Shown: piece by piece, positions 7,178 through 10,670 of the stretch | How the letters are laid out: each line of letters starts with the position of its first letter | Numbering within the stretch: the first letter of the stretch is position 1 | Assembly (NCBI GenBank): GCA_945787925.1 | Contig: CALZJY010000036.1 | Span: 1 to 10,670, forward strand | Direction: 5' to 3' | Source of the DNA: an uncultured Anaerosporobacter sp. | GTDB taxonomy: Bacteria > Bacillota > Clostridia > Lachnospirales > Lachnospiraceae | Length of the DNA stretch: 10,670 nucleotides | Translations under genes and position numbers: made by a program | Notes under the pieces: generated by a model | Databases searched by the model: none | The model's input: the letters and a program-made list of their open reading frames with translations, nothing else | What the model was told of the DNA's origin: nothing

Positions 7178-7702
7178 CTATTTTCCTTCGTATTGAAGTA
7201 CTGCTTCTACATCGTAACCTTCAAGTTTCTTTCTTCCTTCAAGGCCTTTTAATTCCATTAAGAATGCAATACGAACTACTTCACCACCAAGTTGTTCGAT
7301 TAAGTCAATGATTGCTTCGATTGTACCGCCTGTAGCGATTAAGTCATCGATGATTACAACTTTTTGGCCTGGTTTGATTGCATCTTTGTGAATTTCAATT
7401 GTAGCTTTGCCATATTCAAGTTCATATTCTTTTTCGATTGTTTCCCAAGGAAGTTTTCCTTTTTTACGAACAGGAACGAACCCTTTTTTAAGGTTGTACG
7501 CGATTGGCACACCGAAGATAAATCCTCTGGATTCTGGTCCTACTACGATATCGAAATCAAGATCTTTTACTAAATCTTGCATTTGGCTGATTGCAAGTTG
7601 AAGACCTTCTGGATCTTGTAAAATTGTTGTTATATCACGAAAGATAATTCCTGGCTCTGGAAAGTCAGGGATATTTCTTACATATGAATCTACTGTTTTC
7701 AT
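7178..7702 (-). CDS. apt: Adenine phosphoribosyltransferase
   Basis: This 174-residue cytoplasmic enzyme salvages adenine by joining it to phosphoribosyl pyrophosphate to give AMP. The family length is 170-180. The N-terminal IPDFPEPGIIFRD (11-23) is the adenine-site signature of bacterial APRT, VGPESRGF (54-61) follows, and the PRPP-binding loop is VVIIDDLIATGGT (115-127). A longer frame starts with TTG at 7741, but that codon falls at the predicted transcription start. ATG 7702 has AAAGGAG (7711-7717) 8 bases upstream and matches the usual N-terminus, so it is used. The gene lies 76 bp after recJ with its own candidate promoter in that gap, and is followed by a strong terminator. Placement between recJ and rel is conserved in Firmicutes, and AMP salvage and (p)ppGpp metabolism meet through purine nucleotide pools. 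Confidence 0.97.
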   Translation of the reverse strand: MKTVDSYVRNIPDFPEPGIIFRDITTILQDPEGLQLAISQMQDLVKDLDFDIVVGPESRGFIFGVPIAYNLKKGFVPVRKKGKLPWETIEKEYELEYGKATIEIHKDAIKPGQKVVIIDDLIATGGTIEAIIDLIEQLGGEVVRIAFLMELKGLEGRKKLEGYDVEAVLQYEGK

Positions 7703-7710
7703 TAAATTGG

Positions 7711-7717
7711 CTCCTTT
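7711..7717 (-). promoter_or_regulatory. Shine-Dalgarno site that fixes the apt start
   Basis: AAAGGAG lies 8 bases before ATG 7702. It supports the 174-residue protein rather than the 187-residue TTG-initiated reading. Confidence 0.85.
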
Positions 7718-7746
7718 AATATACCCTAATTTTATACGCAACTGCT

Positions 7747-7775
7747 ATTATACAAAAAAAAACGACAAAGTGCAA
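7747..7775 (-). promoter_or_regulatory. Candidate promoter for apt
   Basis: A perfect -10 box TATAAT (7747-7752) lies 17 bases after TTGCAC (7770-7775), a weak -35 match sharing only TTG with the consensus. The spacer contains nine consecutive T. Transcription would start near 7739-7742, giving a leader of about 40 bases. The T tract could also aid partial termination of recJ transcripts, but no convincing hairpin precedes it. Confidence 0.6.
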
Positions 7776-7778
7776 AGG

Positions 7779-9545
7779 TTATCGATAATTCTGTATCATA
7801 ATTTGAATCGTTTGAACCCCATTGTACTCATTGATATCTGGATAAAACACCATATCCAAGTATACTGGGCTTGCATATCCACCATATAGCGCACGTAGTC
7901 CGTCTTCTCCGTATTTATCGATGACTGTTTGTTCAAACGCATCAACGTTTTGGAAGATCATCGCTGTAAATCTTGCTGAAACCTGTTCATCATCCGCTAC
8001 CGTCATCTTTAAAACATTTTTATTTTTACCGATAACAGAGGCTTTTATTACATGAACATTGCGCAATGCGAATAACGGTTTTGTATTTCCTTTTCCGTAT
8101 GGCTCTAACATGCTTAGCTCGTGAATCAGCTGGTAGCTGATTTGAGGAAGTGGAAGCACCGCATCGATGGATACTTTCGGAAGCAGATCATCTTCGGTAA
8201 GTGTCGTGCATGCATTTAAGCGCTCTCTCAGCAGTTCGATATCCTCTTCTCGCAGGGATAACCCTGCTGCCATTGGATGGCCGCCAAACTTCGTCAAGAT
8301 ATCCTTACATTTTGTAAGTTCCTCAAACATATTATATGCTTCAATCGACCTTGCACTTCCTTTTACGCCTTCATGTGCTTTCGTTAATACGATGGCTGGC
8401 TTATGGTAGCGCTCCTTAATCCTTCCCGCAATAATTCCTGCAAGACTTTCATGGCAAGATGGCAGATATACGACTAATACTTTGTCCTCTAACAAGCCCT
8501 CTTGCTCGATTTTTAGAATTGCTTCTTCTACGCCTTCTAGTGTCATTTCCTTACGATCATCATTTAATTCTTTTAACTCTTTCGCCAATAATTCTGCGTG
8601 ATTCTTTTCTTTCGATAAGAATAGCTCTAATGCAAGTTTTGCAGATTCCAAACGTCCCGATGCATTGATGCAAGGGCCGATTACGAATCCTAGATGGTAG
8701 ACTGCAATCTTCTTTCCAGTAATTCCAGCCGCATCAATTAAGGCGCGAAGTCCTAAGTTCGTCGTCTTATTGATTTGTTGTAGGCCAAAATACACGATAT
8801 CGCGATTTTCACCCACTAAGTCCATCACGTCACATACGGTTGCAATGGCTGCAAACTCTAACAGCTCCGTCAGCTCTTCTTTTGCAATGCCCATCTTCTT
8901 ATAAAGATGTTCCACAAGCTTATAGGCAACCACACCGCCACAGATTCCTTCAAATGGATACTCACAGTCATGCTGCTTTGGATTCACGACGGCATCTGCA
9001 TTTGGAAGCAAGAAGGTACGTTCCCCTTCCTCCTCCACGAACGGAATATCGTGGTGATCCGTAATGATTACCGTAAGCCCTTGCTCTTTTGCATGCTTTA
9101 CTTGTTCAATGGCGGCAATCCCGTTATCACAAGTTAAAATCGTGTCTACTCCATCAGCAATCGCTGCATCGATGATGGAGATATTGATGCCATAGCCGTC
9201 TTTGATTCTCTCTGGAATTTCAAAATCCACATTGGCACCACATTTGCTAAGCCCTGTGTATAAGATGTACGTAGCCATAACGCCGTCGACATCATAATCA
9301 CCTACGATACGGATTTTCGCGCCTTCTTGAATCTTCTGCATTAAAAGATTACAACTCTTCTCCATATCCTTCATCTTTTCTGGTCCATGCAGATGGTCCA
9401 GGCTTGGCTTTAAATATGCCTCTAACTCTTCGTTGCTTTTTATATCTCTATTTACAACGAGCTTCGCAAGTGTTTCGCTGATTCCAAATGTATCTGCGAT
9501 TACTTTGAAGTTCGCCTTCTTATTTTTTATAAACCATTTTTCCAT
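7779..9545 (-). CDS. recJ: Single-stranded-DNA-specific exonuclease RecJ
   Basis: RecJ is a 5'-3' exonuclease on single-stranded DNA that acts in recombinational and mismatch repair. The protein has 588 residues, close to E. coli RecJ and shorter than the nearly 790-residue B. subtilis form. The DHH phosphoesterase motifs are all present: RIVGDYDVDG (79-88), TCDNGI (138-143), ITDHHD (161-166) and ATVCDVMD (235-242). GPCINASGRLE (290-300) follows. The DHHA1 part has GSARSIEAYNMF (396-407) and KFGGHPMAAGLSL (419-431). An OB-fold-like C-terminal domain runs from about 455 to the end. The metal ligands are intact, so it should be active. ATG 9545 is preceded by AGAGG 8 bases upstream. The gene lies 49 bp after the M50-like gene and 76 bp before apt, as in the conserved recJ-apt-rel block. 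Confidence 0.97.
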   Translation of the reverse strand: MEKWFIKNKKANFKVIADTFGISETLAKLVVNRDIKSNEELEAYLKPSLDHLHGPEKMKDMEKSCNLLMQKIQEGAKIRIVGDYDVDGVMATYILYTGLSKCGANVDFEIPERIKDGYGINISIIDAAIADGVDTILTCDNGIAAIEQVKHAKEQGLTVIITDHHDIPFVEEEGERTFLLPNADAVVNPKQHDCEYPFEGICGGVVAYKLVEHLYKKMGIAKEELTELLEFAAIATVCDVMDLVGENRDIVYFGLQQINKTTNLGLRALIDAAGITGKKIAVYHLGFVIGPCINASGRLESAKLALELFLSKEKNHAELLAKELKELNDDRKEMTLEGVEEAILKIEQEGLLEDKVLVVYLPSCHESLAGIIAGRIKERYHKPAIVLTKAHEGVKGSARSIEAYNMFEELTKCKDILTKFGGHPMAAGLSLREEDIELLRERLNACTTLTEDDLLPKVSIDAVLPLPQISYQLIHELSMLEPYGKGNTKPLFALRNVHVIKASVIGKNKNVLKMTVADDEQVSARFTAMIFQNVDAFEQTVIDKYGEDGLRALYGGYASPVYLDMVFYPDINEYNGVQTIQIMIQNYR

Positions 9546-9581
9546 GTCATTTTCCTCTCACGTCATTTACAACAATACTTT

Positions 9582-9610
9582 ACTATACTTGATTTTATTC
9601 CAAATGTAAA
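9582..9610 (-). promoter_or_regulatory. Candidate promoter for recJ
   Basis: TTTACA (9605-9610) and TATAGT (9582-9587), each one base off consensus, are separated by 17 bases. The -35 box lies inside the last codons of the upstream gene. Transcription would start near 9575, about 30 bases before the recJ ATG. No terminator is visible between the two genes, so read-through is also possible. Confidence 0.55.
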
Positions 9611-10656
9611 ATCTCAGTTTGTTCCATACTCTCTTTGATATAATCTCCCAAGGAAAGTTCCAGCTCTACGTCCGCCGGAGAAATCACCTTATTTCTTAGC
9701 TTTTTAATCTCTTCATAACACATCATGGCAGCTACTTGGTCCTCATTATGGAACCACGCATATGCCATCTCGACCCTCCATACGGATGGATCGTATTTCA
9801 TCGCCTTTACAAACTTCTCTAATTTCTTAGAATGCAGTCCTGCGATTTTCTCGGGATCATTCACCCCAATCAATTCTTGGAAGATTTGTTCTAACGTGAT
9901 CACATTCTTATAGACATCTAGCATCTGCTCCTTATACGGAATCATCTCGGAAAGCACTTCGTTTGCCCGTTCAAACTCCCTTCTTGCATAATAGCAATTC
10001 ATCTTCCAAATCCTGCATCCCACTCCAAATGTACTGTCTGGCCCTTCCTCTGTTATAAAATCGGATGGCTCATACTCCTTCCAAGTCTTTCCGTTACATA
10101 ATTCCACTAGCACCTTAAGCTGCATCAGAAATGCCTGAATTCGTTCTGGATGCTTGGTAAACTGAACGATATTACACCCATCCGTCATGCCTTTTTCCGA
10201 ATAAGGGATTCCATTCATAAGCGCTAATGCAAGCCCCATGATGGCTCCCATGGCGCACCAGCTATATACCGTATAGTTAGATGTACAATACGCAATCAGC
10301 AAGAATACGAACGTCAACAAGAGATTCACGAACACTCCACCGAAATTATACCAAAAATAAGGAGGCTTCTCCCCCTCTTTCACTACCGGCGGTCCTAGAA
10401 GCGCCTGTCCTGCAGTTCCTGGAATATGCATTCGAAATAGATTCCATCTTCCATTACGCTTACAGATTCCAAAACTTAAGAATCGATACGAAAAGAACTG
10501 ATACCCGGTAAGCACTCCAAATATTACATGGCCTAACTCATGTAATGCAATATGTAATAGCATCGTCACAAATACTGATAAGTATACCAGAAGGAGCCTG
10601 ATTAGAAACGGCAGCTCCTTTTGCCAGCCTTTGTCTAGCCTTCGTCCACCATTCAC
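9595..10656 (-). CDS. M50-type membrane zinc metalloprotease-like protein, start uncertain
   Basis: This is a predicted integral membrane protein of at least 353 residues, resembling site-2-type (M50) intramembrane metalloproteases. A hydrophobic helix (about 15-37) leads into the zinc-binding HELGH (39-43). A second membrane segment begins with NFGGVFVN (104-111), and a third (about 132-148) runs into NGIPYSEKGMTDG (148-160), which matches the third-ligand region (N..P..DG, Asp159). The remaining 190 or so residues are soluble and helix-rich, with a TPR-like look (CYYARREFERANEVL at 221-235). No PDZ domain is seen. The substrate is unknown. GTG 10656 has no clear ribosome site and the frame is open upstream to the window edge, so the true start may lie outside. 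Codon use (TTT, AGG, CTG, CCG) is less biased than in aspS, suggesting modest expression. The fold call is fairly firm; protease activity and role are inference. Confidence 0.75.
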   Translation of the reverse strand: MNGGRRLDKGWQKELPFLIRLLLVYLSVFVTMLLHIALHELGHVIFGVLTGYQFFSYRFLSFGICKRNGRWNLFRMHIPGTAGQALLGPPVVKEGEKPPYFWYNFGGVFVNLLLTFVFLLIAYCTSNYTVYSWCAMGAIMGLALALMNGIPYSEKGMTDGCNIVQFTKHPERIQAFLMQLKVLVELCNGKTWKEYEPSDFITEEGPDSTFGVGCRIWKMNCYYARREFERANEVLSEMIPYKEQMLDVYKNVITLEQIFQELIGVNDPEKIAGLHSKKLEKFVKAMKYDPSVWRVEMAYAWFHNEDQVAAMMCYEEIKKLRNKVISPADVELELSLGDYIKESMEQTEILHLE

Positions 10657-10670
10657 TAATAGATAGAAAA

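Noticed and set aside
7754..7762. Nine-base A/T homopolymer after recJ as a terminator
   Set aside because: No stable GC hairpin stands immediately upstream; it is better explained as the spacer of the apt promoter.
7779..7788. Perfect 10-bp palindrome TTATCGATAA covering the recJ stop codon
   Set aside because: It is short, has no loop, and is not followed directly by a T tract; it is likely chance and not a terminator or binding site I can support.
1..10670. Mobile element, CRISPR array, toxin-antitoxin or defence cassette
   Set aside because: All eight genes are recognisable, tightly packed and on one strand. No terminal inverted repeats, transposase, integrase, repeat-spacer pattern or small gene pair was found.

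Overview
The window looks like chromosomal DNA from a low-to-moderate GC Gram-positive anaerobe of the class Clostridia, most like a Lachnospiraceae member. The grounds are purine-rich Shine-Dalgarno sites, AT-rich spacers with TTGACA/TATAAT-type promoters, and the Firmicutes gene order recJ-apt-rel-(metallo-beta-lactamase)-hemZ-hisS-aspS. The taxonomic call is inference from protein flavour and synteny. All eight genes lie on the minus strand, so transcription runs from the high-coordinate end to the low.

Layout in transcription order: (1) 10656-9595, a membrane zinc metalloprotease-like protein (M50/site-2 type) with a helical C-terminal half; its true start may lie beyond the window edge. 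(2) 9545-7779, recJ, a single-strand exonuclease, with a candidate promoter overlapping the end of the preceding gene. (3) 7702-7178, apt, adenine phosphoribosyltransferase, with its own candidate promoter and followed by a strong terminator. (4) 6947-4635, rel, a bifunctional (p)ppGpp synthetase/hydrolase, driven by a near-consensus promoter at 6981-7009. (5) 4615-3989, a glyoxalase II-like metallo-beta-lactamase hydrolase. (6) 3974-2493, hemZ, a HemN/HemW-like radical SAM protein. (7) 2447-1200, hisS. (8) 1168-1, aspS, cut by the window edge inside its GAD insertion domain. From rel onward the gaps are 14-45 bp with no visible terminator, so rel-MBL-hemZ-hisS-aspS is probably one operon.

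Functionally this is a housekeeping block: DNA repair, purine salvage, stringent-response control and tRNA charging. Placing the (p)ppGpp enzyme in one transcript with two aminoacyl-tRNA synthetases puts the alarm for uncharged tRNA beside part of the charging machinery. The three candidate promoters are useful because they show that the longest reading frames of rel and apt begin at or upstream of the transcription start, so shorter starts are chosen here.

I see no CRISPR array, mobile element, tRNA, rRNA, riboswitch or defence cassette, and nothing that amounts to a new system. The least routine items are the M50-type protein ahead of recJ, the dyad-rich leader region upstream of rel, the absence of a T-box leader before hisS, and the absence of dtd next to rel. 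No stretch longer than about 230 bases lacks a gene; the longest (6948-7177) holds the apt terminator, a dyad repeat and the rel promoter.
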